Shown: positions 16,816 through 26,703, counted from the stretch's first letter. The stretch: DNA of 64,000 nucleotides from Bhargavaea ginsengi (GCF_900109165.1 NZ_FNZF01000003.1:62001-126000), one strand, 5' to 3'. Translations and numbers: made by a program. Notes: generated by a model from the sequence alone, not told the origin.

Positions 16816-16869
16816 CGGAATGAATGTTCATTCCGTTTTGAAGTTTTTTCGGAATGAGTATTCATTCCG
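16816..16869. promoter_or_regulatory. Two TetR operator palindromes upstream of the MMPL gene
   Basis: CGGAATGAATGTTCATTCCG (16816-16835; 9-bp arms, 2-bp centre) and CGGAATGAGTATTCATTCCG (16850-16869; one arm mismatch). Both match the palindrome upstream of the tetR gene at 17488-17505, so one regulator probably binds all three. They resemble the FadR/TetR-type AATGA..TCATT operators of Bacillus. Confidence 0.8.
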
Positions 16870-16887
16870 TTTCATCCGGGAAAGCCA

Positions 16888-17454
16888 TCAGCCCGCGCTG
16901 ATGGCATCCCAGCAACTTTTCTCAATCCCGGCCAGCAGTTCATCATCCGGCTCCAGTATCCCGTCTTCGAACGTCCGGGAAAGGTGGAAAATCGTCCCGT
17001 AGACGATAGCGATAAATGCCTGTGACGGCAGATCGCGCAGCAACCCCGCTTCTTTACCTTCATCGAGATGGCGCTCGATAAAGTCCATGAAGCCTTCGAA
17101 ATCCGACTTGCTCTGTTCATCGAGGAAATAGGCGTTTACCGTCGCGTTGATGAACCTGAAAGCTTCCGGCTGCTCGCGGGAATAGCGGATCAGTTGGTAA
17201 AAGACATGACGGAACTTTTCCCTGAAATCCTTCTGCTCCGGAAAACCGGCCTGGAGCGTTGCCGCAAACTGCGCCACGGATCCGCGGAACAGCTCATTGA
17301 CGAGCTTCTGCTTGTTCTCGAAATACCGGTAGATCGTCCCTGCGCCGACCTTCGCCTCTTCTGCGATCATCGGCACCGTCGTCCCGTCATACCCGCGCTC
17401 GGCAAACAGCTTCTGCGCGGCCCTCAGTATGTTTTCATGCTTATTTTCCGCCAC
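16888..17454 (-). CDS. TetR family repressor of the MMPL transporter
   Basis: A 188-residue TetR regulator. The N-terminal helix-turn-helix is ILRAAQKLFAERGYDGTTV...AGTIYRYFENK (residues about 7-48), and the C-terminal part is a ligand-binding helical domain. The GTG start at 17454 follows AGGAGGGG; a much longer upstream frame is not supported. A perfect operator palindrome lies just upstream, and two more precede the MMPL gene. I infer autorepression and repression of the transporter, relieved by a transported or lipid-like ligand. Confidence 0.9.
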   Translation of the reverse strand: MAENKHENILRAAQKLFAERGYDGTTVPMIAEEAKVGAGTIYRYFENKQKLVNELFRGSVAQFAATLQAGFPEQKDFREKFRHVFYQLIRYSREQPEAFRFINATVNAYFLDEQSKSDFEGFMDFIERHLDEGKEAGLLRDLPSQAFIAIVYGTIFHLSRTFEDGILEPDDELLAGIEKSCWDAISAG

Positions 17455-17487
17455 AAGACCCCTCCTGTTCTTCCGGCAAAAAAGACC

Positions 17488-17536
17488 GGAATGAACGTTC
17501 ATTCCTCTATTATAATCCGTTTCTCCCTGATTGCAA
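17488..17536 (-). promoter_or_regulatory. tetR promoter with operator
   Basis: Minus-strand promoter TTGCAA (17531-17536), 16 bp, TATAAT (17509-17514). A perfect 18-bp palindrome GGAATGAACGTTCATTCC lies at 17488-17505, just downstream of the -10, where a bound repressor would block initiation. Confidence 0.78.
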
Positions 17537-17612
17537 GAGGCATGATCGATGAAGCCAGCAGATGCGCCCTTCCCGGTTTGAGACTGCTCTTCCAAAAGAA
17601 AAAGCCAACCCG

Positions 17613-17906
17613 TTATCTATTTTTACTGAGAATAACGGAATTGACCATGCTGTTTATAAGGACGCCCAATACAGTACCGACGAAAATGGAAACGGCCATA
17701 AATCCATATCCGATCCCTTCCCAGGCACCGATATAGAAGCTGAAAATAAATATTCCGATGCTGATTACAAGAAGACCCAAGTACCCAAATTTAAGGAGTT
17801 GAGTTTTCTTTTCCGGTATCGACTTTTGCAGAATGATGGACGAGATCACCAAAAGCAGTGTCACTCCCAGTGCGATATAAATAAAAACTTCAAAGCCTGC
17901 CACCAT
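17613..17906 (-). CDS. Small membrane protein, YesK-like
   Basis: A 97-residue protein with three membrane segments (about residues 5-24, 40-60 and 66-90). The size and pattern recall the uncharacterised Bacillus YesK group, but this is a tentative match. The ribosome site AAAGGGGGAGAT lies before ATG 17906. The gene is AT-richer than its neighbours. Confidence 0.6.
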   Translation of the reverse strand: MVAGFEVFIYIALGVTLLLVISSIILQKSIPEKKTQLLKFGYLGLLVISIGIFIFSFYIGAWEGIGYGFMAVSIFVGTVLGVLINSMVNSVILSKNR

Positions 17907-18042
17907 ATCTCCCCCTTTTATCCACCTGGTGTTTCTGCCTTTCCCCGTCTCTCAAGATCATTGTACAAACATAACACACATTATTCAAAAATCTCTCAGT
18001 TGATTCACCTGATATGAGGTTCTTCGACATCCACACAATAGT

Positions 18043-18068
18043 AAAAGCCGCCCATCCGGACGGCTTTT
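18043..18068 (-). terminator. Terminator after psuG
   Basis: Stem AAAAGCCGCCC/GGACGGCTTTT with a very short loop and one G-U/mismatch, U-rich on both sides. It lies 7 bp after the psuG stop. Confidence 0.75.
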
Positions 18069-18074
18069 CCAAAA

Positions 18075-18992
18075 TCAATTGTTCAGTTCGTTATACGCAA
18101 CGGCAATTCCCGTGCCGACTTTCGCGTTGTGTTTGACGAGCGCGATGTTGGCGACCAGGCTCTTGCCCTCAGTGAGTTCCTTTACTTTGCCGAGCAGGAA
18201 CGGTGTTGTTTCTTTGCCGGAAATGCCGTTTGCTTCCGCTTCCTTCAAAGCGTTCTCGATGATGCCGTTGATGAAGGCCGGGTCGAGTTCGTCATCTTCC
18301 GGGATCGGGTTGGCGATGACCGCTCCGCCTTCAAGGCCGAGGTCCCACTTCGCCTTCAGCATACCCGCCACTTCTTCCGCGCTGTCCGTGCTGATGCTGA
18401 GCGGGAAGCCGCTCTTGCGCGTAAAGAATGCCGGCAACTCGTCCGTGCCGTAGCCGACAACCGGAACACCTTTTGTTTCGAGGTATTCGAGTGTGAGGCC
18501 GATGTCGAGGATCGACTTCGCTCCCGCGCAGACGACGGCGACATTTGTCTTGCCGAGTTCATCAAGGTCCGCGGAAATGTCCATCGTCGTTTCGGCACCA
18601 CGGTGCACGCCGCCGATACCGCCGGTCACGAATACCCGGATGCCGGCGAGATCTGCGCAGATCATTGTCGCTGCGACTGTTGTAGCGCCGAGTTGTTTCG
18701 TTGCAAGCAGATAACCGATGTCACGGCGGGATGCTTTTGCAACGTTGTCCGCGTTACCGAACATTTCAAGCTCGTCATCGGACAGGCCGATTTTGATCTT
18801 GCCGTCGATCAGTGCCATTGTCGCAGGGACCGCACCGCCATCGCGGACGATCTGCTCAACTTCACGTGCTGTCTGTACGTTCTGAGGGTACGGCATACCG
18901 TGGGAGATGATCGTCGACTCAAGCGCCACAATCGGCTTGCCTGCTTCAATCGCTTCTTTGACTTCCTTGGAAAATTCGAGATATTGTTTCAT
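18075..18992 (-). CDS. psuG: Pseudouridine-5'-phosphate glycosidase
   Basis: A 305-residue enzyme that splits pseudouridine 5'-phosphate into uracil and ribose 5-phosphate. Family signatures are [17 protein letters not shown] (Glu25 acting in catalysis), [14 protein letters not shown] and [11 protein letters not shown], where Lys159 corresponds to the Schiff-base lysine. Length matches the E. coli enzyme. The start overlaps the stop of the kinase gene (ATGA), so the two enzymes are made together and act in sequence. Confidence 0.95.
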   Translation of the reverse strand: MKQYLEFSKEVKEAIEAGKPIVALESTIISHGMPYPQNVQTAREVEQIVRDGGAVPATMALIDGKIKIGLSDDELEMFGNADNVAKASRRDIGYLLATKQLGATTVAATMICADLAGIRVFVTGGIGGVHRGAETTMDISADLDELGKTNVAVVCAGAKSILDIGLTLEYLETKGVPVVGYGTDELPAFFTRKSGFPLSISTDSAEEVAGMLKAKWDLGLEGGAVIANPIPEDDELDPAFINGIIENALKEAEANGISGKETTPFLLGKVKELTEGKSLVANIALVKHNAKVGTGIAVAYNELNN

Positions 18993-20083
18993 CGGAGTTC
19001 CTCCATTTCAGATTTAAGTTGTTGTGCCGAGAGCTCCGGGCGCACCGTTGCGCCTGAAGCGAGCGTCTTTCCCGCGTTCAGGAGCCCGCAGCGAATTCTG
19101 TCTTCAAAGGCCATGCCGGTCAGGTGCCCGTGGAGCACACCGGAAACGAACGCGTCGCCCGCCCCGGTCACATCTTCCACATGGACACCGCTGATTGCCG
19201 GGAAATGCCGGATACCGTCCGCGTTGCCTGCCATGACCCCTTTTGAACCGGCCGTCACGATTGCATTCACGACCCCTTTTTCCAATAAGAGCCGAACCGC
19301 TTCTTTCCAGGAAGCATCGTCGTTCACCGAAATGCCGGTATAGGCTTCCGCCTCGTCCCTGTTGCAGATAAACCAGGTGACACCGTCAAGATCGTCCGGC
19401 ATCCGGTCCATCTTCGGCGACGACACCGGAACAATCGCGAGTTCAGTTCCGCTCTGACGGGACAGCTCCTGCACATGGGCGACGGTCTCCTTCGGGCAGT
19501 TCAGGTCGATCACGGCGAGCGCCGCTCCCTGAACGACCGGTGCATGGGCGTCGATGTATTCCGGTGACAGTTCGTCATACACGTCCATATCGGCCAGCGC
19601 GATTGCCATCTCACCGTCAGGGTCCAGGACAGCGGAATACGAGCCGGTCGTCCTCCCCGGAAGAAGCGCAGTGTGTGCGAGTTCCACATGAGGCGCGGTG
19701 GCCTGCTCAATGCGCTGCCAGTCAGCGTCATTGCCTGCGACCGTCAGAAGAGTCACCGGATGGCCAAGGCGTCCGATATTTTCCGCGACGTTTCGCGCCA
19801 CGCCTCCGACCGAGGAGGTGACCGTCGACGGGTTGGATGTTCCCGCCTGTACGGATGCCTTGAGGTGGAACTTCCGGTCGACGTTTGCCCCGCCAATCGC
19901 GACGACGCGGTTTTCCTCAGAAAGGATATAAGCACGTCCCCGGATGATGCCGCGCCGCATCAGGCCGGATATCAGGTTCGCCAGCGCAGGCCTCGAGATT
20001 CCAAGCGTCTCTGCCATATCCTGCTGGGAAAGGTACGGGTTCCGCCGGATCAGCTCAACAATCGCCGCTTCTTTTTCATTCAT
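18989..20083 (-). CDS. psuK: Pseudouridine kinase with N-terminal HTH domain
   Basis: A 364-residue PfkB/ribokinase-type kinase. The first about 50 residues form a winged helix-turn-helix ([25 protein letters not shown]). The kinase body follows, with [13 protein letters not shown] and the C-terminal ATP/anion-hole signature [14 protein letters not shown]. It phosphorylates pseudouridine for PsuG. The HTH suggests that it may also regulate its own operon. Start 20083 follows AAAGGAGTGCGGGGG. Adenosine-type kinases are an alternative, but the psuG coupling fixes the role. Confidence 0.9.
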   Translation of the reverse strand: MNEKEAAIVELIRRNPYLSQQDMAETLGISRPALANLISGLMRRGIIRGRAYILSEENRVVAIGGANVDRKFHLKASVQAGTSNPSTVTSSVGGVARNVAENIGRLGHPVTLLTVAGNDADWQRIEQATAPHVELAHTALLPGRTTGSYSAVLDPDGEMAIALADMDVYDELSPEYIDAHAPVVQGAALAVIDLNCPKETVAHVQELSRQSGTELAIVPVSSPKMDRMPDDLDGVTWFICNRDEAEAYTGISVNDDASWKEAVRLLLEKGVVNAIVTAGSKGVMAGNADGIRHFPAISGVHVEDVTGAGDAFVSGVLHGHLTGMAFEDRIRCGLLNAGKTLASGATVRPELSAQQLKSEMEELR

Positions 20084-20117
20084 CCCCCGCACTCCTTTCT
20101 TAATAACATTTGTTTAT

Positions 20118-20173
20118 ATTATAAACTTATGTCTGTAATTACGTCAAGTGTTTTAACAGCAAACAATTGTTTG
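20118..20173 (-). promoter_or_regulatory. psuKG promoter and upstream palindrome
   Basis: Minus-strand TTGACG (20142-20147), 18 bp, TATAAT (20118-20123). A perfect palindrome CAAACAATTGTTTG (20160-20173) lies upstream of the -35 and is a candidate operator, possibly for the HTH domain of PsuK. Confidence 0.6.
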
Positions 20174-20221
20174 AAATTCTAACCATCACTTGCCTACTTC
20201 ACCATGCCCACTTCCTGTTTG

Positions 20222-20252
20222 AAAAAACCGTCCGGCCCCACGACCGGACGGT
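20222..20252 (-). terminator. Terminator after the lipoprotein gene
   Basis: Stem ACCGTCCGG/CCGGACGGT with an 8-base loop, followed on the minus strand by TTTTTT. It lies 4 bp after the stop at 20256. Confidence 0.88.
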
Positions 20253-20255
20253 TCT

Positions 20256-20999
20256 TTATTCATTCATATTGGCCACGATGTCGATCAGCTGGAGATGATC
20301 TCTTGAGCGGACCGAATACACGACGTTCTCGGCCTGCCATTGCAGATTGTGCGCTGCAGCGCCATCACCCTTCATGTCGAATGTGCCGGCACCAACTTCC
20401 TGCGGGGCCGGCAGCCGCTTCTGTTCCAGCTTTTCAACAATATCCCGTGCCAGCTGCATCATCTCGTCCCCGGCTTCTTCACTGTTTCGCTGATGCACGA
20501 GGAATGACCATCGTCCTTCATGCCACACGAGATGGATGTTTCCGGCACCGGCATCCATATACCCGGTGATGCCGTAGCCAAGGTCGGCAGGCTGCCCCGT
20601 ACCCATCTCGGGCTCATAATTGACGCCTGCCCGCGCGCCCTCTGCACTGTCAAAGACAATGGCATCCGCAATGAGATAAGGGGCCTGGTCCTCCAGCTGC
20701 GGATCGTCCACGGGAACAGGCTGATCCATCAGATAGTAATACACTTCATACCCTTCAGCATTCGCAGCCACCCTGGCGGTCAAATATTGGTCGCCGGTCT
20801 CCAGATCCCTCGGGAGCTTCGGTTCGGCCTCGGATTCCTGCATGACTCTTTCCCATACATCCGCCAGCACATCCTGCTTCACCTGTTCAGGGTCATCATT
20901 CGTCTGCGTCTCCTCCTGCCCGTCCGACGGCCCGCAAGCTCCGAACACCAGCAGGATAGCGACGGGCAGGGCGATCCAGCTTAACTTCGCCATCCTCAT
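20256..20999 (-). CDS. Lipoprotein, unknown function
   Basis: A 247-residue secreted lipoprotein. The signal peptide ends in a lipobox (LLVFGAC, Cys at about residue 22), followed by an acidic linker (DGQEETQTNDDPEQ). The soluble domain has no signature that I recognise. It stands alone between psuK and glmM with its own terminator. Confidence 0.7.
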   Translation of the reverse strand: MRMAKLSWIALPVAILLVFGACGPSDGQEETQTNDDPEQVKQDVLADVWERVMQESEAEPKLPRDLETGDQYLTARVAANAEGYEVYYYLMDQPVPVDDPQLEDQAPYLIADAIVFDSAEGARAGVNYEPEMGTGQPADLGYGITGYMDAGAGNIHLVWHEGRWSFLVHQRNSEEAGDEMMQLARDIVEKLEQKRLPAPQEVGAGTFDMKGDGAAAHNLQWQAENVVYSVRSRDHLQLIDIVANMNE

Positions 21000-21059
21000 C
21001 CGCTCCTTCCCCGGAAGTCATTCCTTCTTTCCTTCTTCTTTACCCGTTCCGACCGGAAT

Positions 21060-21096
21060 GAAAAAGACCCGCCCGGAATTCTTTCCGGACGGATCT
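21060..21096 (-). terminator. Terminator after glmM
   Basis: Stem GATCCGTCCGGAA/TTCCGGGCGGGTC (with G-U pairs), followed on the minus strand by TTTTTC. It ends the cdaA-cdaR-glmM transcript. Confidence 0.82.
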
Positions 21097-21109
21097 CTGA
21101 TTCATTCGA

Positions 21110-22462
21110 TTAAGCTTCCAGGCCCATCTCTCCGCGCACGACTTCCGCGATGCGGCTGACGTAGCTGGCGGCCTCTTCTTCGCTCTGGGCTTCGACCATG
21201 ACGCGCACGAGCGGCTCGGTGCCCGAAGGGCGGACGAGCACACGGCCGTTGCCCGCCATGTCTTTCTCGACTTCCGAGATGACCGCGGCGACTTTGGCGT
21301 TGTCCGTAACCGCATGCTTATCGGTGACGCGGACATTCACCAGTTCCTGAGGGTACATCTGGACATCCGATGCGAGGTCCGACAGCGTGCGGCCGGTCAT
21401 CTTCAGGACGTTCACGAGCTGGAGCGCGGTCAGCAGGCCATCGCCGGTCGTGTTGTAGTCGAGCATGATGATGTGGCCGGACTGCTCGCCGCCGAGGTTG
21501 AAGTCGTTCTTTTTCATTTCTTCAACGACATAGCGGTCGCCGACTGCGGTCTTGACACTCTTCACGTCATAGTTTCCGATCGCCTTGTAGAACCCGAGGT
21601 TGCTCATGATCGTCGAGACGACCGTGTCCTTGTTCAGACGGCCTTCCTCTTTCAGGTGGCGCGCCAGGATAAACATGATCTGGTCTCCGTTGACGATCTG
21701 GCCGTTTTCGTCGACCGCAATCAGGCGGTCACCGTCACCATCGAAGGCGAGACCGATGTCCGCATCTTTTTCCCGGACGAACCCGGCGAGCACTTCAGGA
21801 TGGGTCGAGCCGCAGCCGTCGTTGATGTTCAGGCCGTTCGGCGAAGAGCCCATCGACGAGATGTCTGCATCCAGGTCAGCGAACAGGTGCGTCGCGAGGG
21901 ACGATGTGGCGCCGTGCGCGCAGTCGAGCGCAACGTGGATGCCCGTGAATTCCTCATCGACCGTCTGCTTAAGGTACTGGATGTACTTTTGCCCGCCTTC
22001 CTTGTAATCGGTGACCGTGCCGAGATGGGCACCGACCGGACGCGGCAGTTCATCGGTTTCCTTATCGAGAAGTTCCTCGATTTCCGCTTCCTGTTCGTCG
22101 CTCAGTTTGTAGCCGTCACCGCCGAAGAACTTGATGCCATTATCCTCGACCGGGTTATGTGATGCGGAAATCATAACACCCGCATCCGCGCTCATCGCGC
22201 GTGTCAGATAAGCGACGCCCGGCGTACTGATGACACCGAGGAGCATGACATCCGCCCCGATCGACAGAAGTCCCGCCACAAGGGCGTTCTCGAGCATCTG
22301 GCCCGAAATGCGTGTATCGCGTCCGATCAGCACCTGCGGTTTGTCGGATGCGTGTTTTGTGAGGATATATCCGCCGTAGCGGCCGAGCTTGAATGCAAGT
22401 TCAGGTGTCAGGCCTTCATTGGCGACACCGCGCACCCCGTCTGTTCCGAAGTATTTACCCAT
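21110..22462 (-). CDS. glmM: Phosphoglucosamine mutase GlmM
   Basis: A 450-residue alpha-D-phosphohexomutase that converts glucosamine 6-phosphate to glucosamine 1-phosphate for peptidoglycan precursors. It has [12 protein letters not shown] at the start, the phosphoserine loop [12 protein letters not shown] (Ser101), the metal loop DGDGDR, and the C-terminal phosphate-binding [12 protein letters not shown]. Two ATGs in tandem are possible starts (22465 or 22462); the family start MGKYF favours the second. It is last in the conserved cdaA-cdaR-glmM operon, and CdaA activity is known to respond to GlmM. Confidence 0.97.
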   Translation of the reverse strand: MGKYFGTDGVRGVANEGLTPELAFKLGRYGGYILTKHASDKPQVLIGRDTRISGQMLENALVAGLLSIGADVMLLGVISTPGVAYLTRAMSADAGVMISASHNPVEDNGIKFFGGDGYKLSDEQEAEIEELLDKETDELPRPVGAHLGTVTDYKEGGQKYIQYLKQTVDEEFTGIHVALDCAHGATSSLATHLFADLDADISSMGSSPNGLNINDGCGSTHPEVLAGFVREKDADIGLAFDGDGDRLIAVDENGQIVNGDQIMFILARHLKEEGRLNKDTVVSTIMSNLGFYKAIGNYDVKSVKTAVGDRYVVEEMKKNDFNLGGEQSGHIIMLDYNTTGDGLLTALQLVNVLKMTGRTLSDLASDVQMYPQELVNVRVTDKHAVTDNAKVAAVISEVEKDMAGNGRVLVRPSGTEPLVRVMVEAQSEEEAASYVSRIAEVVRGEMGLEA

Positions 22463-22499
22463 CATGACTCTCTCCTTCACTGTTGACGTTCAATAGTAT

Positions 22500-23885
22500 T
22501 CAGGCAGTGGCGATGCGGACCGTGACCCGCTCCGGAGCCGGTTCGGCTTTGAGCCCGGACGGCCCGTCCACATGCACGACGAGCGAAGCTTCTCCTTCAC
22601 TCATGCCGCCTGCATTGACGAATAGCTTAAAGTCACCGGATTTGGCGCTGTCCACGGCACTTTTGGGCCCCTGGATCTTGAGGGAGAGCGGCCCTTCAGG
22701 CTGGATGACCTCCCCGGTCTGCCCTTCCTCAAGACCCCGGACTTCCACTGCAAGCCCTTCAAGCGTTCCGGACGCCTCTTCATTGGCATTCCCTTCGCCT
22801 TCTGCGCCGCTGTTCTGGGCAGTGTCTCCGCCGCCGGATGTTCCGCCTGACGGGCTTTCCGGCTCTCCCGGTTCCGCTGGCGGTTCGGCATCGGCGACCT
22901 GCTCTTCCGTTTCATCCGGCGCTTCCGCTGTTTCCTCATCGCTGTCGTTGACCGTCGCCCGGATATCGACGTCGATCGAGCCGGGCGAAACCTTTGTCAC
23001 GCCGGCCGGTTTTTTGAGTTCCACGGTCAATTTCCCGCTGGCGGTCACTTTTGAAACATCGACCGGGACAGGAAGCTCCCCGATTTCATCCAGGACGTTC
23101 CTCGGGCCGAACAGCTTGACGGACTCCGTCGCCGTGTTGATGGCATCGATGGTGACACCTTCCCCGGGGGTGCCGGACTGCTGAAGCGAGACAGGCACCG
23201 AGCGTGAATACTCGGAGATGTCGGCCTTGACTGTCACTTCCGCCGGCTCGATGAGGACATTCATTTTATTCAGATCGCGATCAAGCACGCGGACACTTGC
23301 CTGCTGTTCAAGAGGCCCGTCCACTCCGGGATCCGCCGTTACCGACGCCTTCACGAAGCTGATCGACTCGACTACGCTTTTGGCGCCGGTGACCATGACG
23401 GTTGACGGATCCGCCTCGAGTGAATTGATGACATGATTTTCCGCAAGCAGCCGTTCGTTCATCTCAGGATCGACCCTGAACTCCCGGCTGATCCGCTCCT
23501 CGATCACGACATCGACCGTATCGGGATCGATGGAGACCTCGAGCTTGTCGGAAATATTCTCAGTCTGCACGCGGACATTGTGCGCACCCATCGTGAGCGT
23601 GCGCAAGTCGACGAACAGTGTGAAGTCTTTGAGTGACCGTGTCGTGCGGACCAGGTTGCCCGGCCCTTCGATCGTCATGCTGACGGTCTCGGGCACGCCC
23701 GTGACAACGGTGTTTTCATCGTCGAAATACACTTCCACCGGTACATCCTTCAGGACGGCGATATCCGTCCCGCCGGCTGCACGGCTGCCCTGCTCTTCAT
23801 CCGACTGCACAACGAAGAACATCAGAACGGCAAAGAACAGGGCGATGCCGCGGATAAACCACGGATTGTCCATGAACTTATCCAT
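22500..23885 (-). CDS. cdaR: YbbR-domain regulator of CdaA (CdaR)
   Basis: A 461-residue protein anchored by one N-terminal helix (FIRGIALFFAVLMFFVV) with YbbR repeats outside the membrane. The repeats are visible as periodic VPV.V, LRT, and VDVxI strand patterns. In Firmicutes CdaR modulates the membrane cyclase CdaA. An unusual feature is an acidic, Gly/Ser/Pro-rich stretch of about 65 residues (about 305-370) that separates the last YbbR repeat from the first three; it looks disordered. The start is one base after the cdaA stop. Confidence 0.93.
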   Translation of the reverse strand: MDKFMDNPWFIRGIALFFAVLMFFVVQSDEEQGSRAAGGTDIAVLKDVPVEVYFDDENTVVTGVPETVSMTIEGPGNLVRTTRSLKDFTLFVDLRTLTMGAHNVRVQTENISDKLEVSIDPDTVDVVIEERISREFRVDPEMNERLLAENHVINSLEADPSTVMVTGAKSVVESISFVKASVTADPGVDGPLEQQASVRVLDRDLNKMNVLIEPAEVTVKADISEYSRSVPVSLQQSGTPGEGVTIDAINTATESVKLFGPRNVLDEIGELPVPVDVSKVTASGKLTVELKKPAGVTKVSPGSIDVDIRATVNDSDEETAEAPDETEEQVADAEPPAEPGEPESPSGGTSGGGDTAQNSGAEGEGNANEEASGTLEGLAVEVRGLEEGQTGEVIQPEGPLSLKIQGPKSAVDSAKSGDFKLFVNAGGMSEGEASLVVHVDGPSGLKAEPAPERVTVRIATA

Positions 23886-23886
23886 A

Positions 23887-24720
23887 CTACTTCCCTCCCC
23901 GTTTCCGCTTGGAGGCGGCCTGCGGTTCAGGCGCGGGGCCGAACCACATTTTCCTGAGCAGTGTCTCGAACTCCTCAGGCGGCAGGTTGCGGTGAAGATC
24001 GCCGTTGCGCGTCAGGCTGACGGCACCCGTTTCTTCGGAAACGACAATCGTAATCGCGTCCGTCACTTCGCTGAGCCCCAGCGCCGCGCGGTGGCGCGTG
24101 CCGAGCTCCTTCGAGATGAACGGGCTTTCCGAAAGCGGCAGATAGCATCCCGCTGCGGCGATGCGGTTCTGCTGGATGATGACCGCCCCGTCATGAAGCG
24201 GGGTATTCGGGATGAAGATGTTGATGAGAAGTTCTGAAGTCAGCTCCGAGTTCATCGGAATGCCGGTCTCGATATACTCGGACAGCCCGGTCTCCCGCTC
24301 GATCGAAATCAGTGCGCCAATGCGCCGCTTTGCCATATAGCCGACCGACTTCGTAGCGGCCTCGACAAGACGGTCCCGCTCCTCTTCCTCCGCCAGGCTG
24401 CTCCTGGAAAACAGCTTGCCGCGCCCGATCTGCTCGAGCGCGCGCCGGAGCTCCGGCTGGAAGATGATGATGACTGCGAGGAACCCCCACGTCAGCACCT
24501 GCTCCATGATCCAGTACATCGTCGTCAGGCCAAGCTCCTTCGTGACAAACCAGGCGATGACGACGACGAACACACCTTTAAGCAGCTGGACAGCCTTTGT
24601 GCCCTTGATGATGGTAATCAGTTTATAAAGAACGTACCAGACCAGAAGAATGTCCAGGATATTCACCAGGGCTTCCACCCATGTCAGGTCCGTAAAACGC
24701 TCAAAGAACGCCACAGGCAT
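23887..24720 (-). CDS. cdaA: Diadenylate cyclase CdaA
   Basis: A 277-residue membrane-bound c-di-AMP synthase. Three N-terminal membrane segments (about residues 10-30, 38-56 and 60-82) precede the DAC domain, which carries the catalytic motifs LHDGAVII and GTRHRAALG. It makes c-di-AMP from two ATP, controlling potassium and cell-wall homeostasis. A longer upstream frame exists, but MPVAFFERF at 24720 follows AAAGGCGGGG and matches known starts. It is first in the operon with cdaR and glmM. Confidence 0.96.
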   Translation of the reverse strand: MPVAFFERFTDLTWVEALVNILDILLVWYVLYKLITIIKGTKAVQLLKGVFVVVIAWFVTKELGLTTMYWIMEQVLTWGFLAVIIIFQPELRRALEQIGRGKLFSRSSLAEEEERDRLVEAATKSVGYMAKRRIGALISIERETGLSEYIETGIPMNSELTSELLINIFIPNTPLHDGAVIIQQNRIAAAGCYLPLSESPFISKELGTRHRAALGLSEVTDAITIVVSEETGAVSLTRNGDLHRNLPPEEFETLLRKMWFGPAPEPQAASKRKRGGK

Positions 24721-25015
24721 CCCCGCCTTTTCTAAACGCTTGCATATCGAATAGTATACCATATCGTATGGTTCTCCCGCTCGCCTTAACAGCATCCTAT
24801 TGATGTTGGAGACAGCTGTTGAAAGACGGGCGGAACGGTTCTGCTTCTCGGCGGGCCGGGCGGAAGCCGACAGTGCTGTCGCGCAACCGCGCTGTAACTA
24901 TAGTACTATAATATTGTTTCATATTTCCTCATTTTAACTTATAATGATTCATGTATATTATCGGGACTTTAATTAAAGGTTCCGCTTCAAATCATATAAC
25001 GGAGTGTGAATCATC

Positions 25016-26602
25016 ATGAGGAACTTGGGCCGTTTCGAGTCGCTGAATGGCCAAACAGCCAGGAAGGACATTCTCGCCGGCATCACCGTCGGTATCGTAG
25101 CCATTCCGCTCGGCATGGCGTTTGCGATCGCTTCCGGAGTAAAGCCGGAATACGGTATCTATACGACAGTGATCGCCGGTCTTCTTGTGGCGCTTCTCGG
25201 CGGTTCCCGCTTCCAGATCGCAGGACCGACAGGCGCATTTATCCCGATCCTGCTCGCCATCGTCCTGGAGTACGGCTACTCGGACCTGCTTGTAGCCGGC
25301 TTCATGGCGGGGATATTCCTCGTCATCATGTCATTTCTGAAAATCGGGGACCTGATCCACTTTGTCCCGCGGGCGGTGACTATCGGATTCACCGCGGGAA
25401 TCGCCGTCACGATCTTTACCGGCCAGATCGGCAACTTTTTCGGCCTCGAGGGCGTGGAGAGAAAGGAATTTTTCCACGAGAACATGTGGGAACTCCTGCG
25501 CAATATCGGCACATTTAACGGGTATGCGTTTCTGACCGCGGCAATCGGGCTCGCGGTCATCATCATCCTGCCCCGTATCGCACCGCGCGTCCCTCTTTTT
25601 CTGGCCGCCCTTCTGATTCCGACTCTCGTGTCGGTGCTCTTCTATCCCGGACACCTCCCGACAATCGGGACGGCCTATGGCGGTATTCCGCAGCAACTGC
25701 CGGAGTTCCGCCTTCCCGAAATCACCGGGAGCAAAATCCTCGAACTCTGGCAGCCGGCCCTGATCATCGCGGCGCTCGGTGCGATCGAGTCGCTGCTGTC
25801 CGCAGTCGTCGCCGATAACATGGCCGGAGGCAAAAAGTCTGCATCCAACCGCGAACTGTTCGGACAGGGAATTGCGAACATGGCCGCCCCGCTTTTTGGC
25901 GGGATCCCGGCGACCGGCGCCATCGCCCGCACCGCAACCAACATCCGGGCGGGAGCCGTCAGCCCGCTGTCCGGTGTCGTCCAGAGCGTATTTGTCCTGC
26001 TTGTCCTGCTGCTGTTTGCGCCGTTCGCCTCGCATGTGCCGCTCGCCAGCATGGCGCCGATCCTCATGCTCGTCGCCTGGAACATGAGCGGCCTGCGTTC
26101 GTTCATTAAGATTTCCCACCTGAAGACCGGCGACTCGGCTGTGTTGTGGGTGACGTTCCTTCTGACCGTCTTCGTCAACCTGACCGTCGGCGTCCAGGTC
26201 GGCTTCCTCCTCGCCGTTCTCGTCTTTCTCAAAAAGATGAGCGGCAAGCTGAAAGTCCGGCCGGCAGAGGCAACGCCGGATGACTATATCTACAGCGGCA
26301 TCCCGAAGGAATCGTCGTTACGAACGGCCAGAGTGGAAGGCCCGCTCTTCTTCGGTACGGCCCAGGTGTTCGAACAAGAAATCGAGAAACTGCTGGAAAC
26401 CCGCTCCGACGTCCTGATGCTGCGGCTCCACGGGCTCTCCGCGCTGGATGCGGGCGGCGTCGCAGCCCTCTCCTTTGCACATGACCTCGCCGAACGCCAG
26501 GGAGTGCGCCTCCTTCTCCAGGGCATCCCGGACGAGAAGAAAATCCTCCTGAGAAAAAGCGGTCTTTATGAAAAGATCGGTGCGGAGAATATGGTGAAAT
26601 GA
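25016..26602 (+). CDS. SulP family anion transporter with STAS domain
   Basis: A 528-residue SLC26/SulP permease. The multi-pass core has GITVGIVAIPLGMAFAIASG near the N-terminus and the conserved IAGPTGAFI and GIANMAAPLFGGIPATGAIARTATNIRAG segments. A cytoplasmic STAS domain occupies about the last 110 residues (VEGPLFFGTAQVFE, LRLHGLSALDAGGVAAL). The substrate may be sulfate, bicarbonate or a dicarboxylate; sequence alone does not decide. It is divergent from cdaA and followed by a strong terminator. Confidence 0.92.
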   Translation: MRNLGRFESLNGQTARKDILAGITVGIVAIPLGMAFAIASGVKPEYGIYTTVIAGLLVALLGGSRFQIAGPTGAFIPILLAIVLEYGYSDLLVAGFMAGIFLVIMSFLKIGDLIHFVPRAVTIGFTAGIAVTIFTGQIGNFFGLEGVERKEFFHENMWELLRNIGTFNGYAFLTAAIGLAVIIILPRIAPRVPLFLAALLIPTLVSVLFYPGHLPTIGTAYGGIPQQLPEFRLPEITGSKILELWQPALIIAALGAIESLLSAVVADNMAGGKKSASNRELFGQGIANMAAPLFGGIPATGAIARTATNIRAGAVSPLSGVVQSVFVLLVLLLFAPFASHVPLASMAPILMLVAWNMSGLRSFIKISHLKTGDSAVLWVTFLLTVFVNLTVGVQVGFLLAVLVFLKKMSGKLKVRPAEATPDDYIYSGIPKESSLRTARVEGPLFFGTAQVFEQEIEKLLETRSDVLMLRLHGLSALDAGGVAALSFAHDLAERQGVRLLLQGIPDEKKILLRKSGLYEKIGAENMVK

Positions 26603-26603
26603 A

Positions 26604-26641
26604 GAAATCCGCCGACCCGGAATGGGGCGGCGGATTTTTTA
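26604..26641 (+). terminator. Terminator after the SulP gene
   Basis: Stem AATCCGCCG..CCC/GGG..CGGCGGATT followed by TTTTTT, 2 bp after the stop. Confidence 0.9.
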
Positions 26642-26703
26642 GGTGTGTGTCGGACTCTGGACGTGGTGTCTGGTCTTTCGTCACTTCCCCTGATCGGTGC
26701 AAT

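Noticed and set aside
13606-16857. A 1083-codon plus-strand open frame opposite the MMPL gene
   Set aside because: It is an antisense shadow produced by high-GC codon use of the transporter gene, with low-complexity Arg/His/Asp-rich translation and no ribosome site.
24721-25015. A c-di-AMP or other riboswitch between cdaA and the SulP gene
   Set aside because: The 295-bp divergent region shows only AT-rich promoter-like sequence (TATAAT-type hexamers) and a short CCATA..TATGG palindrome; no riboswitch core is visible.
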